A stretch of 64,000 nucleotides of DNA, taken from NCBI RefSeq assembly GCF_003590095.1, contig NC_039488.1:8742001-8806000 (forward strand), read 5' to 3'. The notes under the pieces were generated by a model. That model ran no database searches and was not told the DNA's origin. It saw only the letters and a list, made by a program, of their open reading frames with translations. The position numbers and the translations under genes were made by a program. Below, piece by piece: positions 13,235 through 25,112 of this stretch (its first letter is position 1; every line of letters begins with the position of its first letter). This DNA comes from Trichoplusia ni (taxonomy: Eukaryota; Arthropoda; Insecta; Lepidoptera; Noctuidae).

Positions 13235-14968
13235 CTGAAACAATTGAATTGAATTTCATTAATATTATAATATACACTTCACTACTTATGATGAGAGAAG
13301 TGTCTTAAAAACTTATTTGTTTTTTTTGCTCTTGGTACACAGATGTAAGGCTATTTTTTACTGGATTATGTTGACGTTAGTCAAGCTCTAGACTTACTAA
13401 GCGTTAGTAATTTTATCGTTTTATAATGTTTTGTATACTCATAATCTCTATAAAACGACACAGCTCTCGAGCAATTAAATCTATGAATAATTACTTAGTT
13501 TATCTTATATTAAAATAAGTGGATTTATTTCGATACGCATATCAGAATTATTGCTTTTTTCCATGCAGGTTCACCTTAGTTGTCTATTTTTAGTTTTTAT
13601 TTTACTGAGACTTAGCATAAATTAGAAAAAAATCTAATCTACATGAACTGCTTAAGTGTAGAGTTAATTGCATTTTGCAATGGTATAGAAAAACTTGATT
13701 TTTTAAACGTGTTCATCCCGGGAAGGTTTTTAAATTATATAATTAGATCGATACTTGATCGAGGCTTATTAGTATGTGCGCGAGCGGATATTAAGGATTT
13801 CTCACGGTTCTCCATGTCAGTGGAACCAATCGCAATTAGTCAGTTAGCCTTTGATTGGACACTAGTATTAACCATACATCCATACATTCATTTCAAAAAC
13901 CAACCCTCTTTGTGATTCCACAAGATTGTTTTTCGCGTACATATTTCAGGTAATGATGCGTGAATTATGTTGGACTGTAGACTCTAAGTTTTCTAACGCA
14001 GGTCGTGGTTGAAAACGAACTGTGGCCAATTGTAAAATGTACTTATATAATAGTTCACAGTAGCCATTAAAGATTCGTCTCAAATTTGTGAATTGATTTG
14101 TTTTATGTGTGGTATGTGAATATCTTTTTGATTGCCAATTTGTTCAGTGTATATTTACGTACTTTTATGTGTTTTTTATTTCTTCGTATTCTAAAATTGT
14201 TTAATTCTTGCGTGTTTTTGAGTAAAAATTGCAACTAGTTAACTCCAATCCTAAACTTACACACTGTCTATCAATATAAATTGCAAGTGCAACAATTTAG
14301 TACTTAGGTACTTGAGAATTTGCTTTGTTATTTAACAATGCGACTAATGACTTTTTCACGCCGAAGGCACGGCTTAAGGATATGTCTGACGCAAACAGAC
14401 TAAAAACACCCCGGGCCCTCTTTACTGCCTAGATCAGAGTAAGGAGATCGCTTGTGAGGAATTATAACTATGTAATGTTCAATCTCTTTTGTGCAGTAGA
14501 GATTTTAGAAAAGAAAGACTTTCTTTTTTCAAATTTTGTAAAATCTAATAAAATTACAAAACGTTTCCAAACAGTGACTGCAATACAGCTCCTTTATGCA
14601 AAACAATAATTTGTTAAAGTAAATAGGTTTATTCATAAATATTCAAGTGGCATAAAAGTTAATGGTTCCAGTTTTACTGCTTAAGATGATAATAATTCAT
14701 TAAGGTGTATAATGTGCATTACAGTAATCAATTAAAACGGTTTCCTCCAAGCTTTCAGGTTTTGCGATTCCTATCTCTTATGACTAACTGAGCTTTTAAA
14801 TAACCATGAAGGATATTCATTACTCGCTGGAAACCGCAGTTGAGTCGGAGAAACAAACAAAAACGCAAACGATCGTAAATTACAATTTTGTGAGTACATA
14901 AATCACATGTCTTGAACTACGAGTCTTTTTAGCTGTAATAGATTTATTGAAAAAGGAACCTTGCCCTA

Positions 14969-15145
14969 AGCGACCAGTTTTATGATTACAAAAGAAATGA
15001 AAATAAAATAAATACTCATTGAAGAACAAAGAGGTACAAATCAATTCTTTTTAATTTAAGAATCTTGCTAACAGCCAGTATTGTGATTACAAAACAAATG
15101 AAAATCATGCACAATAAATAAATATTCATTTATAACAAAAGAGTA
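14969..15145. repeat. Degenerate two-copy tandem duplication
   Basis: About 14969-15035 and 15070-15145 share the order of ccagt, tgattacaaaa-aaatgaaaat, aataaataytcatt and acaaagagta with small gaps, at a spacing of about 100 bases. It looks like an old local duplication in the GT92 first intron. Confidence 0.45.
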
Positions 15146-16888
15146 TCATCGATACGTGATAGATCGATTAAAGTGATGATACAATGCGTGTTGTTTCGAA
15201 TTCCAGTATTGTGTATACAGAAGAACATTTCTCACCGTCTTTGGAATATTTGTCGAAAACCGACAGTTGCTTTTATAGGCAATTACACACATATTACTAT
15301 ACACGTCGCGCTTCGTTAGACAGAGCTCGCGTGTGTTTATCTGCTATAAACATTTACTTTATGAATGGGCAATACATTCCTCAAAATGACACAAAAAAGT
15401 TCATGCAGATGATTTAATAACTTGCATCTGTTGACAGAAAGGAGACAAAAAAATAATAACAGGGAAAGAAACCAGCATTTATTTTTTTAAAAATGACTAA
15501 AACTGTCAGGAAATGTAGAATTTATTTAGTTTGTCTTATGGCTGCATTTTCTCCAGTTTATGTTATTACGTGTAAGGCATCACTTACATCTAAGAAGCTA
15601 TACCTCCTAACTAACTCTCAAACATGGAAATACAGTAAAGTTGTAACTATTTACGACGGTAACTGTAATTCGACGTCAAAGTTACGTTAACTGGTGACTA
15701 CACTAGGTCTAAATGTTTCTAAAGTATTCATGAGCATGATTCCTTTACTTAAGCACTTACTTTGAACAAAACCATTTTTGTTTTACATTTTGTAGCAATA
15801 CTTATTCACTATTACAAACAGGGGAGCCTGTTAAATTGAGTTAAAATTGAATAGTATAAAAAAATATTTCCACCCAATTAGAATTTTTTCCATACGTCGC
15901 TTAAGGATTCAAAAAAAAACAGTTAATTTGTCCAAAAAGAAAAGAGAAAAATTAAGATTTAAACTAATATCAGTGCTTTGTTTGACGCATTGTAATATAA
16001 ACTGAGATCGTAGGAAAAAAGATACACCAAGACTTTACCACCTAGTGAACTGACGGTTCAGAGCGTAAAGCTAGCAAATAATAGGCGGTAAAACTGATTT
16101 AAACTTACGCAGGCCATCGGTCGGTTTAATTTGCATAAGTCTAAGCTCATTCGACCTTACGTTGGATTGGTTTTACTGCTCAATACTGATTTATAAGAGG
16201 CTGGAACTTTTACCACAGCGTGTCAACGTGATATTACTAAAACTAAAGAAGATAGACGCTTCTGTAAGCTGTGTTCGCCCTGTCCCGCTTGCACAATTGT
16301 TTTATTTAAGGAGTAGTGGTGTGTGTAAGTATTGGTGCCAAGATTGCACTCTCTCGTGCTTTCGAACGCGCCTAAAAAGAGAAATATTAGTTTCTCACTA
16401 ACGATGTGAGGTGTAAGTTGCCTTAGAGGCGCCAGCTTAAACGCATAACAAAAGTTTACCACCAGTATTTTTATATGGTCACTTTAATAGTCCCTTATTT
16501 TTGCTACCAGGCGCTATAAAAAGATTGTATTATTTTGAAATTATACCTTTTGAAATGCAGAAAACTTACCGGTAATAATAAAAATAGGATAATAGCGTAC
16601 GTATGGTTCAATTATTTACAAAAAACACAGAAACTTAGCATGTGTGGTACACTGTGTTTTAATTGAAATGATTACCTTGTTGATTAAATTCAATTACGTT
16701 GTTGTGAAAATTATAGCTAGAATTAATAATACATGATCTAGTCGTGTATATAATAGCCATAATAACATGTTAATGTTCTCCTATTTTTAACCCAAGTCCA
16801 ACGATATCTATTTAAATTAAGGATATTTTCCTATGACTAATCTTCGTCAATATTTCTTTCTCTGATTGAACCAACACTCCAACATAGA

Positions 16889-17117
16889 TAATTTATACAA
16901 ATTTTATAAAGCTGAAGAGCTTTTTTGTTTGTTTGAAAGCGCTAATCTCAGGATCTACTGGTTCGAATTGAAAAAATATTTTTGTGTTGAATAGACCATT
17001 TATCAAGGAAGGCAATAGGCTATATAATATCACGCTGTGACTAATACGAGCGAAGATACAATGGAAAATGTGGAAAAAACAGGGCTTCAAGCTCTTCTAA
17101 CCACGTGCTAGCTAGTA
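16889..17117 (+). repeat. Dispersed repeat family E, copy 1 (diverged)
   Basis: The same sequence order as the four copies in the 47-55 kb region: taaagctgaagag, then tttgtttgtttgaa, gcgctaatctcagga, gtgttgaatagaccat, aggctata, atcacgctg, gaagatacaatggaaaatgt, and a tail ending in agctagta. This copy lacks the cgaagtcgcgggcaac block near the end and has the most substitutions, so it appears to be the oldest. Related repeats are common in Lepidoptera. I cannot say from sequence alone whether it derives from a non-LTR element or a SINE. Confidence 0.75.
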
Positions 17118-18456
17118 CATAATACAAATAAACCAATATAATACTTATAGACTGGGGATTTTATTGCTAATTGCCTACAAGAACGGTTATATAATTACAT
17201 TGTTATTTTTTCATGTATTGCTATATAAAAGGAATTTCTATTCCCTATTAGAAAACATTTGTTATTACCGGGTATTTGCATAATAATACACATACGCGTC
17301 ACGCTTGTGGCTTTCAAAGGGAAAAATATACGAACATTGTGGGTCCCACTGTGACTGTTGGCTATTTTTTTTAATATAGTTCTGAGTGCATTTTCCAAAA
17401 AGTGGAAGTTATGTTTAGATTGTTTTTTATGCATTAACCCAAGTTGCGAAGGATCTTGATTCAGATTTTGCGAAATTTGCGGAGGATGGGTGTCGGTGCT
17501 TAAAAAGGCTTTGTAAATTGCAAGATTGGAAGCTTAGATCAAAATTCCCTGACCACTATTCAGGATTTAGAGTAATACTCATAAGCAGTTTGATACTGAC
17601 ACATTTCACAGATTTTTTTTATGTTAGTCGATATCTTTATATGACATCTTTCATTATAATATTAAGCTACCAGGTTTAAAGTAAAATATAAACAAGTAAT
17701 AAAAATGTATACGTTTCTATTATATATGGTTGCATGTCTTTCAATACTAAACTTGACTTATCAAATACGATTCAATCTCATCTATAAAATTTCTATAAGA
17801 AAAATATTTGTGTACAATTTTACGGCTTTATACATGTGCGAACTTCAGTATTGCCACAAAACAGAAACAGAGAGGGGTCATAAAAAAATAATGATAGTAA
17901 TAAAGAGAAATAATACACTGGAGTCGTAATACGTGGCCTTATTTCACACGGACCAAATATGATATTGGTTGTCTGTTCTATGGGAATAATAATATGTAAT
18001 CAATTCGAAGTTCTCGTTGTGAACGCCACTCATGATTACTCGGGAAAATAAAAGTTGTATTGGTACAGTGGCGAAGTGATTCTATACTCACACGGGGCTT
18101 GCTTATGGGAGTCATGGGTGTGTGTTTTTTTGTATCCGATTTAGAATATGGGTAGGTGAGAATGGTTGTTGTTTTTCTCTGAATTCTGATTTTCTTTTCA
18201 GTTTCGCCCAAATCGCAAGTTAATAATAAATTAGAAGGTAAAAATGAAGAAACTAATGTTTTTTTTTCTTTTTCATTGTTTTGATATTTAAAATACTCGT
18301 GTTATTTTTTTTCATTTGTTTAATAGATACCAACGTATGTGCTTTTTAGATAATACGAAATTCAGAAGAAATTCAGATATAATACTTCAATTTCAATGAT
18401 GTATTTAGATTATTTACAATTTTACAGAGTTAAATATTTACAAGTTAAAAAAAAAT

Positions 18457-18744
18457 TTAAATCAAAGCATCAAAAAATTCATCGGCATCGCTGCCGGCTG
18501 GGAGTGTGCCCAAAAGGCTGGCAGCATTGTCACGTTGAATGGCAATGCTAATCCTCTGAGCGAGGTAAAAGCCAGCCTTTGGGTTACGAGAAGTGTCAAC
18601 GAGACGCTTTGCTAGGTCATGATGTATTATAATTATGAATCGGGTGTTCGCAAAACACCAAAATTTACCAACCAGGCAACGTACCAACAAAATATAGAAA
18701 TAATTTAACCTTTTTTGTGAAGTTAAACACCAATTTGGCCTCAT
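18457..18744 (-). pseudogene. Unrecognised ORF, possible mobile-element C-terminal fragment
   Basis: The last 50 or so codons (from about 18610 down to TAA at 18457) look coding: HHDLAKRLVDTSRNPKAGFY followed by LAQRISIAIQRDNAASLLGT and an acidic end in DADEFFDALI. The base composition rises in GC exactly over that part and falls again after the stop, where a T-rich run follows. The upstream half is AT-rich and ordinary. I do not recognise the protein. The style and the isolation inside a GT92 intron suggest the C-terminus of a transposon-encoded protein, but it could be an exon of a nested minus-strand gene. Confidence 0.3.
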
Positions 18745-21196
18745 TTGTTTCAGACGGACTCTATTTTCGTGACGGGAATGTTTAGTGGAAGATAATGAGA
18801 TAATCTATGTCTGTCATCGTCTGCGGCATGTGGACAGACATTAACGTTTGTTGATACTACGTGATGATACACTTTGTCCTGCGTTAGCCGGGATGGAATA
18901 ACGGGTAAAATAAAACCTATAGCGGGATCAAAGGATACAGTTACACTGGACTTTGATTGCGGATCAAATATCAGCTAAAAGAGGTTTTATCTTCATAGGT
19001 CAAGCTTTTGCTAAAATGTTACTGAGAATCACTTAAAGTAGACTCTAAAGTACAAAAATAAAAATTACACAATCTAAAACAGATCGCTCGCATGACTGAA
19101 ACCGCGAATGATTGTAAGCAATCTGAAACCACAGGAAGATCACATTATCTCGCAGTACAAATAAACCGATTACCGACAGACCGACAGACAAACGTGCGGT
19201 AATCGAAACAAACCCATGTTATTATGAAACACGTTTCGTAATTACTGTAACGTATGCTTATCATTAGATTAGATTAATCTGAGCATCGTCCAGGTGTTAT
19301 GAGGGTTCCGTAGTAAAAAAAGCTTGATTAAACAACAAAAACATGCAGTCGAATTCCAATAAAAACCAACGCGTCAGTTGAGCTAAACTTGAATCATTTT
19401 TAATTTTGTGATACCTACTTATTGACTACGTTAAATGAAAAAAGAATCAACAGAATCGGTTCCACCTGAAGTTCAAAGGGTAAAAGAAACAGTCGAATTC
19501 AGAATCTTCTTTTTTTTAAAGTCTTATGAAAACCAAGCTCTATTCGTAAGGATCCCCTGTCTTTCACCAGGTGACAACTCATGAGCCGTGGTTACTAGAG
19601 GTAGCGTATTACTGCTCATATCACTACAACAAAAAGCAATACAAACTAAATCAATGGTTCTTACCGTCAGAAATTAGTTTATGTAATTCTTTTCCTCAAA
19701 TTTCTATCTCTTTAGACTAATACTACCGGACCCTCCGCATCGAGACTCCGACTCGCACTTGACTGGTTTATTTATCTCTCGTTTGGCGGCGGCACTTATT
19801 AATGGCCGATGTTAATGCTGATTTACCAAAGCGCCAAGGGAATTATTTACGTGTTAATCAAACCGGCCGCAAGAACCAGATAACAAGCGCATTTACTCGT
19901 TCCTCTTCCGATAATTATTGAACGAAATTTCGGAGTGTCAAGTTACAGAGCAAAGCTTTTACGATACTCCTACTTCGAGTTGTACTCCCAAATAAGCGGT
20001 CAAACAGAATATGGTTTTGTTAATCTTCCGAACGTCTTTTGTTCTTAAATTATAATGTTTTGTATAGATTAGATTGACGTGACCAATTTTGCTCAATATA
20101 TTGGATAACTTCAACAATTCCACGAACAGACTAAATTGCTTTCGCAAACACGATAATGATTTGATTCTTTTGTAATTTACCTTAGTTTATTGTATGAGGT
20201 TTTTTAAAACATTTGAATACGTAATTCTTGCTTTTATGTACTGCGAAGATCGTAGATACATCCGGATGCAAATGTTTGCATTGTGAAATATTCTCAGTAT
20301 GCAGTGATGCATGCTGAGGCACGAATAAGATCCTGTGAGGTAAGTGAGGAGTTACTGACCTCGGGCAATTTACCGGAAATGTGTTTCTATTTATGTATGC
20401 AAATATTCCTGGTTAGTGTATCGGAACTATGCGGCGGCTTGGCCGGGAATCTGACCGGCGAGTATCTGCCTATAGTATATAGAGCAGGAGGCAGCGTGCC
20501 AGTGGCGGCATACTATTAGAAATGCCCGTAGAGGATATTGATTTCGATTTATTTTCCATTCGTGACCGGCATCGGAATAGATTATCGCTACACAAAACGA
20601 GTTCAAATAAAAGCATGCGAAGCTCGCGCTGTGCGGAGGCTATCGCCGTTTGTGCGATACCACTCGATTCTTATCGCCGACAATTTGTTTATAGCTATCA
20701 TTTTGTTTAGATGACGTGAGAAATGTGTTTTTATGTGTATCCGCCTGTTCGCAGACGCGGGTTTCTTTGTGTCTTTCACTTTTGTACCACCGTTTTTATT
20801 AATGGAACATTGAAGTTAATGCATGAGAAAAGTGAGAACTATTAGCAGTTCATTTATCAGTTGGACGGGCGCGGTAATTTTATATTCAATGTGTTTGCTT
20901 TGAAAGTAGTTTGAGCGTTTACGACATTACTGGGAGTATCGGATTGCGTATTTTATACTTATAATATTGACTCAAGTGTACGGTATTCTATAAATATCTG
21001 TAGTGAGTTAGCGGGAACAGGAAGTGTTGCATACAAAGTAGACGCGACAATAGATCGTATATTCTCGGAGATGCGTTTTCTCATCCATTATTGTCTGAAT
21101 ATTTGCATATGCGATGCGAGGCGTGATGCGCTTTATGTTCATAATCACAGCTTTTTATAATTGAATCACGTCGTAATTAGCTCTAAGTATTCACGC

Positions 21197-21221
21197 TTCG
21201 TGCATAATAATTATGCACGAA
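21197..21221. repeat. Perfect 25-bp palindrome
   Basis: ttcgtgcataat and attatgcacgaa flank a single central A, giving 12-bp perfect arms. It lies about 0.7 kb beyond GT92 exon 1, inside intron 1. It could be a binding site for a dimeric factor, or chance in AT-rich DNA. Confidence 0.6.
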
Positions 21222-21888
21222 TTATTATAGTAATGTTATTGCTTAATTAACATTAGCACCTTCTGTTTATGAATATTACATTAATAAAAAAAAAACTCGC
21301 ATATGTTTTTGATAATATGCGCGTTGTTTGGTACATACATAACTAAAAGATTTTATTGTTTTACGTGCATATTTAAACCTGTGCATTTAAGTAAAATAAT
21401 CACTGAATTGAAGACATAAGTTGGACGCGCGAACTTTTTCTAGCTATAAACATTTTTATGACTTTAATTGGTATTCGAATATTTATTTTAATTTGCTACA
21501 AGTTCTCATTTACATACTTCGAATGACTATATCAGTGTACTGAGTACAAAAAAGTAAAAATAGCTTAGCTCATCATAATTCACGTAATTTAGTTGCTCGT
21601 AAAAATGTTTAGTGCGGCATAATGTGTTTGATCCATTTGTACTGTATTTAGCTCTCGTGTTTCTATTTATTATGTATTTTTCATTAAATTAATTTTACTT
21701 CTGCACTGCTGCTTAAGTTAGATGCTATAAAATTTGCTTTCCATTTTTATTACCATTTAATTGGAACGAAAACCTTTTTAATTAATTTTATTCACTCAAA
21801 TGCTTTGCAGTTATTAACCTTTTTTTCTTTTATATTAGAAGAATATTATTAAAAAAATGCTAACAATATGAGATAATTTGGGGAAAAC

Positions 21889-22122
21889 CGGTAGACTGTC
21901 GCAGGTGAGCGGCGTGGGCCGATCCATCTCCGCCTGCTTGCCCTCCGAGTAGGCTACTATAGTCCTCATGGTGGACATGGCCCGCGCCAGCTCGCCGCGG
22001 CTGCTGCGCCAGCGCACCGAGTGCCACTCGCTCACGCAGGCTATCCAGCTGACGCAGAACACTGTCACTCCGGCCAGCAAGTACTTCACTACACGCACGA
22101 ACTTCCTTCCGTTGGCCGGCAT
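21889..22122 (-). CDS. GT92 glycosyltransferase, exon 1 (membrane anchor)
   Basis: ATG at 22122-22120 opens a 78-codon GC-rich frame beginning MPANGRKFVRVVKYLLAGVT. A basic N-terminus, one hydrophobic segment at about residues 13-31 and then a hydrophilic stem are the layout of a type II Golgi glycosyltransferase anchor. The strand, order and phase fit exon 2: if it ends after CDSLP, the phase-0 junction reads ...CDSLP-DRRWPG..., and the full protein is about 547 residues, a usual GT92 length. The weak point is the donor, CCG|GTTTTC. An alternative phase-0 donor lies about 24 bases further on (ATT|GTTAGC), and an unseen small exon is possible. Linking this exon to exon 2 across 8.7 kb is inference. 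Confidence 0.72.
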
Positions 22123-22130
22123 CGTGCTTA

Positions 22131-22166
22131 TTATGCCATTACGATAAATAAAATAATGTCATTCAT
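22131..22166 (-). CDS. Upstream ORF in the presumed GT92 leader
   Basis: ATG at 22166-22164 starts an 11-codon frame (MNDIILFIVMA) that stops at TAA 22133-22131, eight bases before the main ATG. A second ATG two codons on in another frame also stops before the main start. If transcription begins upstream of 22166, these would reduce initiation at the GT92 start. The transcription start is not known from sequence. Confidence 0.35.
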   Translation of the reverse strand: MNDIILFIVMA

Positions 22167-22270
22167 GCAGTGTCGTCGCTCACGGCGGCGCGTGCGACGT
22201 CGCGTGGTGCGGGCGGGCCGCGAGAGACGCGCGCATGCGCTCCGGCCGCGCTACCATGGCGGACTGCGCG
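22167..22270 (-). promoter_or_regulatory. CpG-rich presumed GT92 promoter or 5' leader
   Basis: The block just upstream of exon 1 is the most CpG-dense part of this neighbourhood and contains gcgcgcatgcgctc, close to the NRF-1 type GCGCATGCGC motif. On the plus strand ctaccATGG at 22256 has a strong start context and opens a 47-codon frame to a stop in the tacgcgacgtga block near 22400, so a divergent transcript is conceivable. Position and composition support promoter activity. No TATA box is evident. Confidence 0.4.
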
Positions 22271-24119
22271 CAATCAGCTGATAGCGTATCAACAATGCGT
22301 CCCTCCCGGCTAATCGTTCTAAACGCCTGCAGACGTGGAAATCTAGTTTCCTATACCAGTTTGTACTTGAGATTTTTCTTTTGCGACTACGCGACGTGAA
22401 CGCACTTCGAAACGCGACTAGTTTCTCTATAAAAAGATGAGATTGTGGCAATCTCACGCGGAACAAGAAATTTTATGGCAGCCCAAGGGACCGGACCCGT
22501 TCGTCTGACCATTTGTTTAATTACGTTAGATCGATTATACATGGCAGGCTGTAATTATGGATTGACTTATGTGTTCGTGGGATAATATCCGTAGTTGTCG
22601 CCTTGTGTGGCACTTACAAGTTCACTCAACTCATTACCCGTATCTACTACTATTTTGAAATAAGAATTACATTAGTTACGCTCTTGGATAAACCTAAGCA
22701 CCCACCATAGAGTTCTAAAATAAAAAGAGTATGTATTTCTTGTTAACTTTATTTTTAAACTGCACACGTACATACATAGTTGTGTAACCGAATTGATAAA
22801 TTATTTAATTACGCATAGACTTTAATTGCGTACATAATTAAGTGCGGGTACGTCGTCAGTCATTAGTTTTGCCTGAGACACAGAACTACAGGTTTAAGTA
22901 TAGAAGTTGAAAATTGTATGTAAAACCGAGAATATAAGCGTGTTCTCAATAATTACACGAGCCGGGAGTACTTGTTCGTTTGCAGTCGTAAATAACTTAC
23001 GACAATTTAATAAACACATCATGTATTAAACTCTTTTTCAATAGCTCGTGATTACATCTGGTAGTATTAATTTGACATGTCGGGCTGCTACTGTTTCTTA
23101 TTGTAATTGCGAATCGCACACTGCAGCGAAGGACAAGTCGCTCGCTCTATAATTAACGAGTATTATAAAATCATTTATTGTCATTCGGTTTTGTGTTTAA
23201 CTACACAGAAAATATTATGTCGTCAATGTAAACAAATAGGCGCCTTGTCTTGTTAAATTATTGAGTTTCTTTATTATGTTGTTTAAACTGGTTGTGTTTC
23301 TACAAATGCTAAACACTACAGCAGCATATTTCATTTCTTATTAATTACTCGTTGTAAATAACAAAAAGTTTTTAACTATCCGCATTGAAAATCCAATTTA
23401 TTTTTCAAATCGATAAAAAGCTTGAAAGTAAAGTAAAAAATGGTCTGCACTTAATTACATATTACCATTTTTCAAATACATATTAATGTGATCTAAATAT
23501 ACGTTTGTATTGTGATAACTACGAAACAACATGCTTTTCTACCGAGTTTATTACATGGGTAGGAGTTTTATGAGTTAACATGCGAATCAAATTAAGGATA
23601 CATCTATAAGTTGCCCTTTTGAGCGAATGTAATCAACCGAGGCATAAAACGATTTTCTGTGCCTCAGAGAACGTATATTCCCACAACGAGCGGCCTATTG
23701 TAGTGTAAAAAAGTAAATTTTGCATTTTGCGGTTTCAATCCAGGTGTAACATTTCTACGAACAGTTCGACGAAATAATGATGAATTTATTAAGTAGTCTG
23801 CCGATTCGTTTTCAAGGTAAATACAGATAATATCGGTAAAGCTGAGTCGTTCATGAGTGATTTTTTGTTTTTGTAAAACAAGAAATGTTTGAGCTTCGAA
23901 GTGATTGATGCTGTATCTTGACAGTAAAAATCTCGTTCAATAAATAACAGAGATTGCTTGCCTATATGGCGTGTTCGGACATCTCTACAATGCACTGAAC
24001 ATATTTTTTTTGTAGTGTAACAATACAAGCTGTATCTAGGTACTTATCTAAGTGCGTATAGTGGTCGAGCCTTCATTTCCTATCCACACGGCATCTTACA
24101 CAATCGCAATAAATATGAA

Positions 24120-24245
24120 ACATGCTCACGCCGGTGAGTGCGAGTGTCGCAGGCGCAACGCATGCGCTATTGAAATGCAGGCTTTATCGGCGCGCGCGCA
24201 TCTCGTTCGTTAGTCGCATGCGCAGACTGCGCACGTCTATTGAAC
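24120..24245. promoter_or_regulatory. CpG-rich island upstream of GT92
   Basis: This GC-rich block contains catgcgcagactgcgcac and cgcatgcgctatt, which resemble NRF-1-like elements. It also has a perfect donor-like ccg|gtgagtgcg on the plus strand and ggc|gtgagcatg on the minus strand. It lies 2 kb beyond the GT92 start codon. It could be an alternative promoter with a non-coding first exon for GT92, or the start of a plus-strand transcript. No frame across it is recognisable. Confidence 0.3.
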
Positions 24246-25100
24246 CCACTATCGGCGTTAGAGAGGCAATAACCAGCCGCTGGCATGGTGTTCCCACTTT
24301 TATTTCACTTGCAAATGCACCTCGAACTTTAACATGCGACTTATAATGAAGGGTTCTCATTAGCGTTCCAGCTCTTTAGCACAACGTGAGAATATAACGA
24401 AACACGCTATGCAAAATATTTGTAAGCAAACTACGCAGTAAACCCTCATGTGTTATAAATTGTCGTGTTTATGTTAATGAAGCAAGAAAGCACTATTCAA
24501 ATCAAAAATCCAACTGCGAAGTTTCTATCAGAAGTTCCTGAGAATAAAAAGTATTTAATTTGTTTGTATGTTAAATCGTAAAATGGCGTTGTACTTCGAT
24601 TAGATTTTACTACCCCATAAACCATGTACAACACTAGACAAACACTTACTTTAGAGTTTCTAAGAACATTATCTGTCTGTTGCAAGCTTTACGATGGGAT
24701 CCTTCTATCGAAGGGTTATTTAAGACTAGAATGTGTATACAGTATAGAAGTAGGTATAGTCAAAGTCACGTTGCCAGGGTTCATTGTTAAAAATGCATTT
24801 AATTGGCATCGTGTGTTGCAAATTGTTAGCGCGTGGTGGGAATGTGGCGGTGCTCACGTTCTAACACCAGCCTTCGGTATCAGCTGGACACTTTAATTGG
24901 AAGCTTTAACCTCCCACACTTTGAGGAGAAATTGTTTTTAGTTTTTGGTGACCTAGGTCTTGTTGACGATGCGTTGAAATTGTGTTCAAATGTCGAAATG
25001 TGTTGCAAATTGATCGCATGTTTAACGGCAAAAGTTGAGAAACGAAAATTGGTATTATCTCCTAAATTGACTTAAATTTTACCCAACTTTGAATTTCACA

Positions 25101-25112
25101 AAGGGAATAAGT
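25101..25112. repeat. Target-site duplication, left copy
   Basis: aagggaataagt here is repeated exactly at 25351-25362, directly flanking the RTE fragment. The identity of both copies points to a recent insertion. Confidence 0.9.

Larger units (their letters stand above)
13235..21888 (-). other. GT92 intron 1 (about 8.7 kb)
   Basis: This long phase-0 intron would join exon 1 to exon 2. The acceptor is good and the proposed donor (CCG|GTTTTC) is weak. It contains one diverged copy of the cagctagt-type repeat (16889-17117), a degenerate tandem duplication (14969-15145), an unrecognised minus-strand frame (18457-18744) and an AT-rich palindrome (21197-21221). An additional coding exon inside it cannot be ruled out. 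The block at about 14336-14440 (cgtcagacatatcc on the minus strand) may be another old retroelement piece. Confidence 0.6.

Noticed and set aside
13017..13277. 86-codon minus-strand frame over GT92 exon 2
   Set aside because: It runs in a different frame from the WQQV...YAAYYDER exon and crosses both splice sites. The GT92 frame is the supported one.
20283..20710. Two consecutive plus-strand frames of 78 and 62 codons
   Set aside because: The first begins with GTG, neither has motifs, and no splice structure links them. They lie in the long GT92 intron.
22021..22281. 86-codon plus-strand frame across the GT92 start
   Set aside because: It is antisense to exon 1 and its CpG-rich promoter. 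The arginine-rich composition is a by-product of CpG-rich DNA.
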